Origin: JABDQZ01 sp963801985
Lineage (GTDB): Bacteria; Pseudomonadota; Gammaproteobacteria; Chromatiales; Chromatiaceae
Assembly (NCBI GenBank): GCA_963801985.1
Contig: CAWDGV010000007.1
Coordinates: forward strand, 124,001 to 188,000
Length of the DNA stretch: 64,000 bases
Direction of reading: 5' to 3'
Shown: one piece after another, positions 52,689 to 63,800 of the stretch
How the letters are laid out: every line of letters starts with the position of its first letter
How positions within the stretch are numbered: position 1 is the stretch's first letter
The notes under the pieces: model-generated
What the model saw: the letters and a program-made list of their open reading frames with translations, nothing else
Database searches by the model: none
What the model was told of the DNA's origin: nothing
Made by a program: the position numbers and the translations under genes

Positions 52689-54782
52689 ATGACTCTTAAC
52701 ATTGCCGCTATCGGTTATCTTCTTTCTGGAACATTCTTCCTGGTTCTGTCATTTCTGTTGGCAATTAACTGGCAACGAAAATTACAGGGTGGATTGCTGA
52801 TACTCGCCTGCAGCTTGTCAGCAATCTGGTCTTTTGTGCTGACATATCAACTGGCTTTCCAGGAACTGGATTTACTGGTTGTCTGGATCATTGAAACTGC
52901 ACGTAGCTTGGGTTGGTTGCTGTTTCTATCTTATGTTTTATGGGAACTATTTAAGTCGAATCAGCTGTCGCGTAAATGGCTAGTATTTCTTATCGCCATT
53001 TATTCCCTGATTAGCATATCTCTTGTGATTCCCCATGAATACCTGCTGAACGTTATTGTTCAGCTGGATATAACTTTCATCAATGATCTTCGTGTTGTCC
53101 TGTTCCTGACTCTTGCTGTTATAGGTATATCCCTGATCGAGCAGTTATTCAGGAATACCTCGATTGAAAGTCGCTGGACAATTAAATTCCTTTGCCTGGG
53201 ACTTGGACTGGGCTTTTTCTACGATTTTTTCCTGTATGCTGATGCATTGTTGTTCAAGCGCATTGATCCGTTAATCTGGGAATCGCGTGGCGCCATCAAT
53301 GCCTTGATTGCACCGCTGGTCGCTGTTTCTGCGAGACGAAGCACTGATTGGTCCGTTAACGTTTTTGTTTCCAAGCAAGTCGTTTTTCACACTACCGGTA
53401 TTCTGGGTGCTGGCATTTACCTTTTGTCGATGGCTTTTATTGGCTATTACATCAAGGATTTTGGTGGTGAATACGGTGATTTTTTTCGTCTGATTTTCTT
53501 TGTTGCCGCGATTGTAATGCTATTTATCCTGGTCTCATCAGGCCAGATGCGTGCCAAACTGAAGGTTTTTCTTAATAAAAACTTTTTTAAATATCAATAT
53601 GACTACCGTGAGGAATGGCTAAAACTTATTGATGTCCTGTCATCTTCAGATAATGACAAACCACTTGCTGAACGGGTCATCGCGGTTATGTCGGGTATTG
53701 TCAACAGTCCACATGGCAGTCTATGGATGTGTAATGAAACCAACCGTTGTCGCTGTCTTGCTGGAAAAAACAGTCTTGTACTCAATATTGATGCAGACGA
53801 ATGGCTCGAAACCCTGGTATTTCTCAAGCAAACGCACTGGGTAATCGACCTGGACGAATATAATTACAACCGAACAATATATGGTGAACTGGAATTGCCT
53901 GCTGAGGTGCTTGAGCATCCCGATATCTGGTTGATTGTCCCCCTGTTACATGAGGAAAAGGTTTACAGTTTTGTCGTGATATCTCATTCAAATTCGATTC
54001 AGAAACTCAACTGGGAAAACCGTGACCTGTTGATGATGGCAGGCCGGCAGGCTGCCAGTTACATGGTCCTGGATGAGTCCGCCCGTCAATTGGCAGAAGC
54101 CCGCCAGTTTGAAGGCTTTAACCGGCTGTCTGCATTTGTAATCCACGATCTGAAAAACCTGATTGCGCAGTTATCACTGGTAGCCAGTAATGCTGTAAGA
54201 CATAAACATAATCCGGATTTTATTGATGATGCCATCAGTACGATCGAAAACTCCGTTGGTAAAATGAATCGTTTGATGCTGCAGCTCAAAACTGCTGGCA
54301 GCACTGAGCAGAGAAAAGCTTCAGATATTGTCAAACTGGTCGAAGATGTAATACAGGAAAAACAGCGACAGAAACCGCAACCGCAATTTATTAACCGGCT
54401 TGAGCAGAAATTCTTTATCAATGCCGAAAAAGAAAGACTTTCCGCCGTAATAGGGCATGTTATACAGAATGCCCAGGATGCAACTCCCGATAGCGGAAAC
54501 ATTGAAGTGGTGTTGGATCTGCAGAGTCAGGCCTTACATTTATCTGTTAGTGATACAGGTACCGGTATGGATGAAGACTTTATAAAAAACAGGTTGTTTA
54601 AACCGTTTGATACTACAAAAGGCCTGACCGGTATGGGCATCGGTGCCTATGAGTGCAGGGAGTTCATCCAGGGTATGCATGGTGAAATTAATGTAAAGAG
54701 CCGACCCGGTGAAGGAACCCTGTTTGAAATAAGAATTCCGTTGAACGATGACGTCAACATTAAAGGAGATAACATTGGTTAA
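52689..54782 (+). CDS. prsK: PEP-CTERM system histidine kinase PrsK
   Basis: 697 residues. Eight or so membrane segments at 1-290 form the sensory part, followed by a GAF-like domain (about 315-455). The kinase core has its phosphoacceptor H486 in FVIHDLKNLIAQL, a motif characteristic of PrsK. The ATPase has VIQNAQDATPDSG, VSDTGTGMDEDF and TGMGIGAYECREF. It should phosphorylate PrsR, whose gene overlaps the 3' end. The start is 16 bases after the sugar transferase. Confidence 0.93.
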   Translation: MTLNIAAIGYLLSGTFFLVLSFLLAINWQRKLQGGLLILACSLSAIWSFVLTYQLAFQELDLLVVWIIETARSLGWLLFLSYVLWELFKSNQLSRKWLVFLIAIYSLISISLVIPHEYLLNVIVQLDITFINDLRVVLFLTLAVIGISLIEQLFRNTSIESRWTIKFLCLGLGLGFFYDFFLYADALLFKRIDPLIWESRGAINALIAPLVAVSARRSTDWSVNVFVSKQVVFHTTGILGAGIYLLSMAFIGYYIKDFGGEYGDFFRLIFFVAAIVMLFILVSSGQMRAKLKVFLNKNFFKYQYDYREEWLKLIDVLSSSDNDKPLAERVIAVMSGIVNSPHGSLWMCNETNRCRCLAGKNSLVLNIDADEWLETLVFLKQTHWVIDLDEYNYNRTIYGELELPAEVLEHPDIWLIVPLLHEEKVYSFVVISHSNSIQKLNWENRDLLMMAGRQAASYMVLDESARQLAEARQFEGFNRLSAFVIHDLKNLIAQLSLVASNAVRHKHNPDFIDDAISTIENSVGKMNRLMLQLKTAGSTEQRKASDIVKLVEDVIQEKQRQKPQPQFINRLEQKFFINAEKERLSAVIGHVIQNAQDATPDSGNIEVVLDLQSQALHLSVSDTGTGMDEDFIKNRLFKPFDTTKGLTGMGIGAYECREFIQGMHGEINVKSRPGEGTLFEIRIPLNDDVNIKGDNIG

Positions 54783-56145
54783 TCCAGATCAAAAGTTGCT
54801 GGTTGTTGAGGATGATCCGGGACTACAGGCACAATTGCGCTGGGGCTTTGAAGGTTTTGAAGTCATTTTGGCGGATAACAGGGAAGATGCCATTGCGGCG
54901 TTACGCCGGCATGAACCGGCAGTTGTTACGCTCGATCTTGGTTTGCCACCCGATCCCGGTGGTGTCAGCGAAGGTTTCGCAACACTTGAGGAAATACTGA
55001 AACTGTGTCCCGATACAAAAATTATCGTTGTAACCGGCCATGATGATAAAAATAATGCGGTTCAGGCAATTGGCATGGGCGCTTTTGATTTTTATGAAAA
55101 ACCCATTGATCCTGACTTGTTGAATATTGCTATTGAGCGCGCTGCAAAAGTTCATTTTCTTGAGAAAGAAAACAAGCGCCTGCAAACAACAGACATGAAT
55201 TCGCCACTGGATGGCCTGATCGCTTCCAGTCCGGAAATGCTCAAAGTCAGCAGAATGGTTGAGAAGCTGGCTCCAACCGATGTTTCCACTTTAATCCTGG
55301 GTGAAAGTGGTACCGGTAAAGAAGTGCTGGTCAAAGCATTGCATAAACTCAGTGATCGTGCCGCCAAGCGACTGGTTGCAATCAACTGTGCTGCCATTCC
55401 CGAAAATTTGCTGGAAAGCGAACTTTTCGGTTACGAGAAAGGTGCCTTTACCGGGGCTAATAAAACGACACCAGGCAAGATTGAAGTTGCCGATGGTGGG
55501 ATTCTTTTCCTTGATGAGGTAGGTGATCTGCCATTGGCTCTACAGGCAAAATTACTGCGTTTTTTACAGGAAAGGGTTATAGAACGTGTCGGCGGACGGC
55601 ATGAAATTCCGGTTGATATTCGCGTTGTCTGCGCCACGCACCGTGATCTTAAGCAGCTGATTGCTGATGGCGATTTCAGGGAGGACCTGTATTACCGAAT
55701 AAATGAAGCGACAATCAGCGTACCACCCTTAAGAGATCGCCTCGGTGATGCGGTTTTACTCTCGAAAGCTTTCGTTGAAAAATTTGCCAAGCAATTAAAG
55801 CTCAACGTGAAAGGCTTTACACCTCAGGCCATCCAGGGAATAGAGCATTATGCATGGCCCGGTAATGTCCGGGAATTGGAGAACCGGGTAAAACGGGCGG
55901 TCATCATGGCTGATGGTCCAATGGTTACTGACGAGGATATGGAACTGGAAAATTCAGATATGACTGAGTCAGAACCGTTTAACCTCAGGGAAGTCAGGGA
56001 GCGGGCTGAATTGAGAGCTATTCAACGGGCGCTTGGGCATACCGATGGAAACGTTTCCAAAACTGCGGAGCTGTTGGGTATTACAAGGCCAACGCTATAC
56101 AATCTGATGAAAAAATTTAATATGGATGTTGCTGACAAGGAATAA
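54775..56145 (+). CDS. prsR: PEP-CTERM-box sigma-54 response regulator PrsR
   Basis: From TTG 54775, six bases after GGAG, 456 residues. An ATG at 54748 is also in frame but has no ribosome site. The receiver domain has the phosphorylation site D54 in VVTLDLGLPPDPG. The AAA+ domain has Walker A GESGTGKE near 176, GAFTGA at 223 (sigma-54 contact) and FLDEVGDLPL near 240. A Fis-type helix-turn-helix ends the protein (NVSKTAELLGITRPTLY). It is expected to activate sigma-54 promoters of exosortase and exopolysaccharide genes. It overlaps prsK by eight bases, so it is translationally coupled. Confidence 0.93.
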   Translation: MVNPDQKLLVVEDDPGLQAQLRWGFEGFEVILADNREDAIAALRRHEPAVVTLDLGLPPDPGGVSEGFATLEEILKLCPDTKIIVVTGHDDKNNAVQAIGMGAFDFYEKPIDPDLLNIAIERAAKVHFLEKENKRLQTTDMNSPLDGLIASSPEMLKVSRMVEKLAPTDVSTLILGESGTGKEVLVKALHKLSDRAAKRLVAINCAAIPENLLESELFGYEKGAFTGANKTTPGKIEVADGGILFLDEVGDLPLALQAKLLRFLQERVIERVGGRHEIPVDIRVVCATHRDLKQLIADGDFREDLYYRINEATISVPPLRDRLGDAVLLSKAFVEKFAKQLKLNVKGFTPQAIQGIEHYAWPGNVRELENRVKRAVIMADGPMVTDEDMELENSDMTESEPFNLREVRERAELRAIQRALGHTDGNVSKTAELLGITRPTLYNLMKKFNMDVADKE

Positions 56146-56146
56146 A

Positions 56147-58912
56147 ATGATGAAGCAGTTTTACTTTCTACTTTTAGCCTTCACTTTGACTGGAGTGTTC
56201 TCCCCGCTTCAGGCTAATTCCCAAACAATTGAAGAAGCCCGCCAGGCTGCCTCGAGGGGGGAAGTCAGGGAATCAATTATTCAGCTAAAGAATATTCTGC
56301 AGCAGGACCCTGAAAATGCTGATGCCCGGTTTTCCCTCGGACAGATCTATTTACATTATGGTGATGCTGCATCTGCAGAAAAAGAATTAAGGCGCGCACA
56401 GCTACTCGGTGTTCCGGCAACACGTGTCAGCGAGTTAATCCTTGATGCCTACCTGGCCCAGGGCAAATTTGATGAGATCGCTGCATATCTGAAAAAGCAA
56501 AAAACAGATGATATTGCCTTGCAAGCCACTTTCAAGGCATTTGATGGTTTCGTGCAGTTATCAAAGAAAGAAAATGACAAGGCCAGGGTCCTATTTGAAG
56601 AAGCCCTGGTACTGGATGCGGAAAATATTCGAGCCACTTTGGGACTGGCCAGTTTTTACGTAACCACATCTAACGACCCGGCAGCCATGGAAATTTTATC
56701 CGGCCTGATTGCGAAACAGCCGGATAATACCAAGGCCCTGGCTTTGCGTGCAGAACTGTATCGTAAAACAGGTAAGCTTGATCTGGCTGAAGCTGACTTT
56801 CTCAAGGTGCTTTCGCTAAACCCCAATCACCATAAATCGCGTCTCGGTATGGCATTTGTTCAGGTGACTAAAAAGCAACCAGATGAAGCCTTGAAGAATA
56901 TTGAAAAACTGCCGGAACAGATCAGGCAAACTCCAATGGTGAAATACCTGGATGCGGTTGCGTATTTTATCAAACAAGACACGCAGAAATCTGAAGCATA
57001 CCTCCAGGAAGTTTTGAAATCGCAGCCTGATCATCTGCAAAGTCATTTGCTACTGGGTGTTATTTATTATTCACAGGAAAAATGGCAGCTTGCCGAAGAC
57101 CACCTTAGACGGGTCAGCAAGAATATGCCGGAGAACAGCAGTATCGCCAAGCTGTTGGCCGCTTCTTACCTGAAATTGCAACAACCTGACAAAGCCATTC
57201 AGCTGCTTAATAAATTTGTATCCAAACCAGGCGTTCAGGATGCGCAGTTGTTTTCCCTGATGGGCTCAGCCTATCTGCAAAAAGGGGATAACAGCAAGTC
57301 ACAGGAATGGCTTAACAAGGCAGTCGAACTGGCTCCTGAGCAGGCCGGTGTCCGCACGCAACTGGCTCTTGGAATGCTTGCAGGTGGTAATACCGATATG
57401 GCGATTTCAGCACTGGAATCAGCTGTCGATCTGGGGCAGGACCTCATTCAGACAGACGTGCTGCTGGTGATGTCGCATCTCAGGGCAGGCGACAGCAAAA
57501 AAGCGGTTGAGGTCAGTATACAACTACAGCAAAAATATCCGGATAGCCCGATACCCTATAATCTGACAGGCTTGTCCTATCTTGCTGATCGACAGTTTGA
57601 CAAGGCTGACCAGGCATTTGTTAAAGCGCTTGAAATTGATCCGGCATTTGAGATTGCTTTATTGAACAGGGCGCGAAACAAAATTGCGGCCGGTGACCTG
57701 GACGGTGCCCAAAAGCTTTTCGAACATGCACTTGATGCTAACCCGGAAAATACCACAGCCTTGCTGGGCCTGGCGCAGTTGGCGGTACAAAAAGGTGACC
57801 GGCAAAAACAGATTGAATACCTGGACAGGATTATTGCGATCCAGCCATCTAATGTAATTGCCGCTTCACAACTGGCTGAAATTTATATTGGAAAGAATGA
57901 ACCGCTTAAAGCACTGACGCTTTTATCAGGCCTCAATGAGGAACAGGCCAAAAATCCTGTTGTGCTTAGACTGAAAGGGATGGCACAAATAAGCGCCAGG
58001 CAGTCGAGTAGTGCAATTTCCACATTGAAGCAACTGGTCAATCAGTTGCCGGATAATATTGAAGCAAATTTTCAGCTTGGCCGGGCCTATTTGCTGAATA
58101 ATGAAATAGACAATGCCAAGCGTCATTTTGCCCATGCCACCAAGCAGGACCCCGAGGTCAAGTTTCCGATAGTCTGGCTTGCCCTGGCAGAGGTAGACCT
58201 CAAACAAAATGCCTACGACGAAGTTATCGCTACGACAGATAAGCTGCTTGATGCCAAACAACAGGTTGCAACTGTTTATGAATTACGTGCAGCAGCCTAC
58301 CAGGGGCTCGGAAAAAACGCAGACTTGCTGGCATCGTTAAAACAGGCTTATATCATCGAGCCAACTACCAAGCGTGTTAATACGCTGGCCAGTTTTTACC
58401 AAAAAAACGGCCATACGGATAAAGCGATTGAAATCATGTCCGACTGGGTGGCAAAGCACCCGGATGATGCGGCCACCCAGGCGATTCTTGGCCTGACCTA
58501 TCAGCAACAGGATCAGGATGGCATGGCTATAAAAGCTTACGAGGCATCTCTCAAACAGCAGCCGGAAAATGCGGTTATCATGAACAACCTGGCTTGGCTT
58601 TATTATAAAACCGGGGATAAGCGGGCCATTAAGCTGGCTAAACAGGCTTATGAAAAAGCCCAGAAACGCCCTGAAATTGTTGATACCTATGGCTGGATAC
58701 TGCTGGAAAATGGCCAGCCCGAGAAGGCCTTGCCGATTCTGCAGCAGGCGTTGTTGCAAAGTCCATCGCATCCTGAGATTGCCTATCATGTTGCAGTTGC
58801 CATGCAACAGCTCGGCAGAATGCAGGAGGCGAAACCTATTCTAAACAGAATCATTCGCAACAGTCCTTCTTCACCTTTTGCAGAGAAGGCCAGGCAATTG
58901 TTAGCTAAATAG
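56147..58912 (+). CDS. prsT: PEP-CTERM system TPR-repeat protein PrsT, without lipobox
   Basis: 921 residues. A signal peptide (MMKQFYFLLLAFTLTGVF, then LQA-NSQ) precedes more than twenty tetratricopeptide repeats over almost the entire length; typical units are ALRAELYRKTGKLDLAEADF and LNRARNKIAAGDLDGAQKLFEHAL. PrsT proteins are usually lipoproteins, but no Cys follows this signal peptide, so it is predicted to be a soluble periplasmic or differently anchored protein. It likely assembles or exports exopolysaccharide parts. It lies one base after prsR and is convergent with the sugar kinase gene. Confidence 0.9.
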   Translation: MMKQFYFLLLAFTLTGVFSPLQANSQTIEEARQAASRGEVRESIIQLKNILQQDPENADARFSLGQIYLHYGDAASAEKELRRAQLLGVPATRVSELILDAYLAQGKFDEIAAYLKKQKTDDIALQATFKAFDGFVQLSKKENDKARVLFEEALVLDAENIRATLGLASFYVTTSNDPAAMEILSGLIAKQPDNTKALALRAELYRKTGKLDLAEADFLKVLSLNPNHHKSRLGMAFVQVTKKQPDEALKNIEKLPEQIRQTPMVKYLDAVAYFIKQDTQKSEAYLQEVLKSQPDHLQSHLLLGVIYYSQEKWQLAEDHLRRVSKNMPENSSIAKLLAASYLKLQQPDKAIQLLNKFVSKPGVQDAQLFSLMGSAYLQKGDNSKSQEWLNKAVELAPEQAGVRTQLALGMLAGGNTDMAISALESAVDLGQDLIQTDVLLVMSHLRAGDSKKAVEVSIQLQQKYPDSPIPYNLTGLSYLADRQFDKADQAFVKALEIDPAFEIALLNRARNKIAAGDLDGAQKLFEHALDANPENTTALLGLAQLAVQKGDRQKQIEYLDRIIAIQPSNVIAASQLAEIYIGKNEPLKALTLLSGLNEEQAKNPVVLRLKGMAQISARQSSSAISTLKQLVNQLPDNIEANFQLGRAYLLNNEIDNAKRHFAHATKQDPEVKFPIVWLALAEVDLKQNAYDEVIATTDKLLDAKQQVATVYELRAAAYQGLGKNADLLASLKQAYIIEPTTKRVNTLASFYQKNGHTDKAIEIMSDWVAKHPDDAATQAILGLTYQQQDQDGMAIKAYEASLKQQPENAVIMNNLAWLYYKTGDKRAIKLAKQAYEKAQKRPEIVDTYGWILLENGQPEKALPILQQALLQSPSHPEIAYHVAVAMQQLGRMQEAKPILNRIIRNSPSSPFAEKARQLLAK

Positions 58913-58943
58913 TCACCATGCTTTTATGTGATTTCACAAAACC

Positions 58944-60245
58944 TTATTGGCATAAGGCGTTTAAGGCAAGTAACGCAACGCCGTAACTGGCTTCGGTGTG
59001 GCTGGCTTTTATCACGGGGATCTGCAGTATTCTGGAACGTATTTCAGTCAATGCCTGGTTGGATGTTGCCTGCCCGCCAGCTGAATATATTCTGCTTGGT
59101 GATGGAGCGCCAAGCTCAGTCATTCTGTCATAGGCAAGCTTTTCAATCCGGGCGAAGCCTTCAAACATAGCCTGTAAGAACAGAACATCTGATTTTGGGC
59201 GCGGTGATAATCGCGGTTGTAGATTTGGATCATTGATAGGAAATCTTTCGCCTTTACCGGCTAAAGGGTAATACTCCAAACCGGTGGATTGCTGAGGGTC
59301 GATTAGTGCAGAAAGCTTTTTAATTTGATCAACCGTGAAATATTTCAAGAGTACATTGCCACCGCTGTTGGATGCGCCTCCAACCAGCCAACGACCAGTT
59401 GGCAATCGATGGCTGTAAATGCCATCCCTGACAGAACTGATAGGTAAATCAGCAACAACCTTCATCACAAGCGTTGAGCCATAGGTAGTTACTGCTTCGC
59501 CACTGGCCTCTATTCCGGTTGCAAGCGTGGAAGCCGTACTGTCAGTTGTGCCGGTTATGATGCAGGTATCCCGGGAGAGTTTAAACTGGTCAGCAATACC
59601 TGGTTCTATTTGGCCTATCAACGTACCGCTCGGATAAACAGCGGGTAATTTTTCGTAGAGGTCAAATGGTGCATTTTTTAACCAGTCAGGCCATTTGGCC
59701 AGGTTACTGTCATAACCCAGTTTCAGGCAGTTATTTTCATCGCTGACAGCTGGCTGTCCAGAGAACTGGCTACATATCCAGTCTGCCTGGTGAGTGATAT
59801 GACGACGCCCTGTATGTCGCGCCTTGCTCTGGTTTAACAGATAAACAGCCTTGGCCAACGTAGATGAGGCGGACAGGGTAATACTGTCCAAAGGTACAAA
59901 CTGATGCAGGTCATCCAGGATTTCAGATGCACGACTGTCGTTATACATCAATGCGGGTGAAACAGGCTGGTTGCCGTAATCTGTCAGTAGTACAGTTGAC
60001 GATGTCCCATCAACCGCGATGCTTTTGACAAGCAGCGGGTCAATTTTTTCAAGCAAGCATGCAAAACTTACCTGTGTTTTATCCCACCAGAGCTGAGCGT
60101 CCTGCTCGTGCCAACCGGGTTGAGGGTTTTCCGGCAATGGCAGGTCGGCTTTTGATGAAGCAATAAGTTGACGGTTTGCATCGACGGCGCAACAGCGAAC
60201 ACTGGAAGTACCGATATCAATGCCGATATACAGGGCCTGACTCAC
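58944..60245 (-). CDS. FGGY-family carbohydrate kinase
   Basis: 433 residues with a GTG start. The actin-like ATPase shows GIDIGTSSVRCCAVDANRQL at the N-terminus, VDGTSSTVLLTD near 99, TGTTDSTASTLATG near 230, YGSTLVMKVV near 254, and SAGGQATSNQALTEIRS near the end. It is near the xylulokinase and D-ribulokinase branch, shorter than E. coli XylB (484). The sugar is not decided by the sequence. It follows queF by 20 bases on the same strand and has no pentose-pathway neighbour. Confidence 0.8.
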   Translation of the reverse strand: MSQALYIGIDIGTSSVRCCAVDANRQLIASSKADLPLPENPQPGWHEQDAQLWWDKTQVSFACLLEKIDPLLVKSIAVDGTSSTVLLTDYGNQPVSPALMYNDSRASEILDDLHQFVPLDSITLSASSTLAKAVYLLNQSKARHTGRRHITHQADWICSQFSGQPAVSDENNCLKLGYDSNLAKWPDWLKNAPFDLYEKLPAVYPSGTLIGQIEPGIADQFKLSRDTCIITGTTDSTASTLATGIEASGEAVTTYGSTLVMKVVADLPISSVRDGIYSHRLPTGRWLVGGASNSGGNVLLKYFTVDQIKKLSALIDPQQSTGLEYYPLAGKGERFPINDPNLQPRLSPRPKSDVLFLQAMFEGFARIEKLAYDRMTELGAPSPSRIYSAGGQATSNQALTEIRSRILQIPVIKASHTEASYGVALLALNALCQ

Positions 60246-60265
60246 AGCTCGGATATGCTCCGGTT

Positions 60266-60655
60266 TCAGGGTAGGGTGACTGGTGTCGGGCTCATCCAGT
60301 CAGGATCCCTGTATTCTGCAGTTACATTGGTATAGATGCCACCACGTACATTGAACTCGGCATGCAGGCGCATAAAGCGTGGTTTGCAGGCGGTAGATAG
60401 ATCATCCAGTATGCGGTTGGTGACAGCTTCGTGGAAAGCTCCTTCGTCACGGAATGACCAGATGTACATTTTCAGTGCCTTCAACTCCAGGCAAAAATTG
60501 TCCGGTATATATTCAAGTGTGAGTACGGCAAAATCCGGTTGCCCGGTTTTCGGGCATAAACAGGTAAATTCAGGCATCTCAATGCGAATTGTGTAATCGC
60601 GTTCAGGTTGCGGGTTTTCGAAACATTCAATTTCTTTGGATGGCTGGCTTCCCAT
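60266..60655 (-). CDS. queF: NADPH-dependent preQ0 reductase QueF (short type)
   Basis: Reduces 7-cyano-7-deazaguanine to preQ1 in queuosine synthesis. From ATG 60655 (AGGA 9 bases upstream), 129 residues, the single-domain type of Bacillus. The nucleophile C34 lies in FTCLCPKTGQPDFAVLT. ELKALKMYIWSFRDEGAFHEAVTN and the C-terminal LHAEFNVRGGIYTNV are typical. FolE2 at 20.3 kb can supply the pathway's dihydroneopterin triphosphate. queC, queD and queE are not in the window. Confidence 0.94.
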   Translation of the reverse strand: MGSQPSKEIECFENPQPERDYTIRIEMPEFTCLCPKTGQPDFAVLTLEYIPDNFCLELKALKMYIWSFRDEGAFHEAVTNRILDDLSTACKPRFMRLHAEFNVRGGIYTNVTAEYRDPDWMSPTPVTLP

Positions 60656-60830
60656 GAAAAAAGTCCTTAAGTTCAATAGTTTGTATTGCCGTAATTATAC
60701 GTTTCCAAAGCCAAATCAGGAACTGCTAATTGATTGAATTTGTTATTCTGTACGTCATTAACAATTCTGATTGCCGTTTAAAAAAATCTCTTGTTAGAGT
60801 CAGCATCGATACGGTATTGTCATGCCGGTT

Positions 60831-63800
60831 ATGCGATTAGAAAAAATAAAAATATCTGGCTTTAAGTCTTTTGTTGATCCCACCACTGTCATATTGCCAA
60901 GCAATCTTGTTGGCGTTATCGGCCCCAACGGTTGTGGGAAATCAAATGTGATTGATGCAGTCCGCTGGGTCATGGGGGAAAGCTCGGCCAAAATGCTGCG
61001 TGGCGAATCCATGGCCGACGTCATTTTTAACGGCTCTTCATCCAGGAAACCCGTTGGTGCTGCCAGTATCGAGCTTGTTTTCGATAACTCTGACGGCACG
61101 CTTGGTGGTGAATATGCCCAGTACAACCAGATTTCGATTCGCCGTAAAGTCACCCGTGATGGCCAGTCACTGTATTTTCTGAACTCTGTCCGTTGTCGTC
61201 GTCGTGATATTACCGATATTTTCCTGGGTACAGGACTTGGCCCGAGAAGCTATTCGATTATAGAGCAGGGGATGATTTCCCGTTTTGTTGAGGCAAAACC
61301 GGAAGACCTCAGAAGTTTTCTGGAAGAAGCCGCCGGTATTTCAAAATACAAGGAACGCAGAAGAGAAACAGAAAACAGGATTTCCCATACCAGGGAGAAC
61401 CTGGAGCGACTCACAGATCTGCGCGAAGAGGTCGCCAAACAACTGCAACACCTGGAGCGTCAGGCAGCAACGGCTGAAAAGTTTAAAGTGTTCAAACAGG
61501 AAGAGCGCCAGAAAAAAGCTGAACTGCTTGCATTGCGTTTGAAAGCACTTGACGAGGATCTTGCTAACCGCGAAAAGCAGTTATCGGAAATGGAAACCTC
61601 GTTACAGTCGGTTGTTGCTGACCAGCGCAGAATCGAAGCCGATCTGGAAAAGCAGCGTACTGATCAACATGATGCCAATGATGATTTCAACCAGGTTCAG
61701 GGTCATTTTTATGCTGTAGGCTCTGATATTGCCCGGCTTGAAGAAGGTATTCAATACGCGAAAAATGCACGCTCACAGCAGCGTGTCGACCTGCAGCAGG
61801 TCGAACAGGCCTGGCAGGAAGCTGAAGATCATTTTACCCAGGACCAGTCACGCCTAAACGAACTGGAGACACTGCTCAGTGAGGAAATGCCGCTGTTTGA
61901 GGCATTACAGCAGGAAGATGAAACACTGAGTGTTTCATTAAGCGAAGCCGAGTCCGGTATGCAAAGCTGGCAGCAGGATTGGGACGAATTTAACCAGAAA
62001 GCGACCGAACCTGCCCAGGTTGCCCAGATTGAACGCACTAAAATCAATCATATCGAACAGCAGGAACAGCAATATCAGCGGCGCCTGGAAAAAATTCAAG
62101 ATGAGCAGACACGGCTGGATACCACCGCATTTGAAAAAGAAATCGATGAATATAGCCAGCAGGTTGAACAATCTGAGTTGCAGGTTAAGCAGCTTGGTGA
62201 GCAGCTGCAATCGATTCTGCAACAAATTACCGAGGGGCGTGAAAAGAACCGGGAAAACAGTCGTACCCTGGACAATTTGCGTACCGAGCATCAGACACTG
62301 AAAGGTCGGTTATCTTCCCTGGAGGCATTGCAACAGGATGCCCTGGGTAAAAAAGAGAATACAGTCAACCAGTGGCTTGAACAAAGCGGTATTGACAAGG
62401 CCAGCCGCCTGCTGGAAAAAATCAAGGTAGATGCCAAGTGGCAGACTGCCGTTGAAACCGTGCTGGCATTTCATCTGCAATCTGTCTGTCTCGACGATTT
62501 TGATTCAATTGCGGCACAGGTGAGTTCCTTGTCCAAAGGTAACCTGGCACTGTTTGATGTTAAACGGGAGTCCGGTGCGCAAGCGCTCGCGGATGACTCC
62601 CTGTTACAACATGTAAAAAGTGATTTTGATCTGTCATCCCTGTTATTGCATGTAAAAACTGCTGAATCACTCAACCAGGCATTACAAATACGCCCATCAC
62701 TTCAGTCTTATGAATCCATTATTACCAGCGAAGGTGTCTGGCTGGGTAATGCCTGGCTAAAGGTTAACAAGGTCGCTGACGAAAAAAGCGGCATGCTGGC
62801 TCGCGAGCAGGAAATCAATAAGTTACGTGAGCAGATTGCCATGATAACCAACCAGGTTTCCAGCCTGGAAGAGGGAGTGCAGCAGGCGCGTGAAAAAATC
62901 AGGCTGGATGAGCAGAGCAGAGAGCAATTACAGAGCGACATCAACAAGCTGAACCGACAGCTTGGTGACTGGCGTGCCAATATTGCCAGCCGCAAGGCCC
63001 GGGTTGATAACATCAATAACCGCATTCAGGCATTACAGGGTGAAAAAGCTGAAATTGAGCAGCAGGTCTCTTCCGGAAAAGCACTTTCTGAGGAATCACG
63101 CGAACGTTTGCATAATGCATTGCATGAAATGGAAACGTATGGTGCCAAACGCGAAGAACTGGTGAATAAAAGAGACCGTTTGCGGGAAGATCTACAACAG
63201 GCCAGGGAGCAGGTTAGCCAGGTAAAACGAAAATCACATGAAACGGCCTTACGCATTGAGTCGATGCGGAGTTCTCTCGAGGCGCTCAAACAAAATCTGT
63301 CGCGCATGACCGGGCAGCTTGAACATCTGAAACAAAGGAAACAGGGACTGACCGAGTCGCTTGGCCAATCTGAACAACCATTACAGGAACAGCAGCAGGA
63401 ACTGGAAAAGAACCTGAAAAAACGTCTCGAAGTCGAGGAACAGTTGACTGCCGCACGTAAACACCTTGAAGACATTGATCATGCTGTTCGGGAACTGGAA
63501 CAAAACCGGTTACAGGTAGAAACAAGAGTGCAAGCCGAAAGAGAGCAGATGACGCAGAGAAAAATGCAACGTCAGGAGACGCTCGTTCGGCACCAGTCAC
63601 TCAAGGAACAAATTGTCGAGAGCGGATATCAGCCCGCACAACTTTTTGAACAACTCGGCGAAGACGCTACAGTTCAGAGTTGGCAGGAGCAGGTTGAGCT
63701 GCTGGAAAGAAGAATCAGTCGTCTGGGTCCAATCAACCTGGCGGCCATTGATGAGTTCAAGGAACAGACAGAGCGCATGGAATACCTCGATAAGCAAAAC

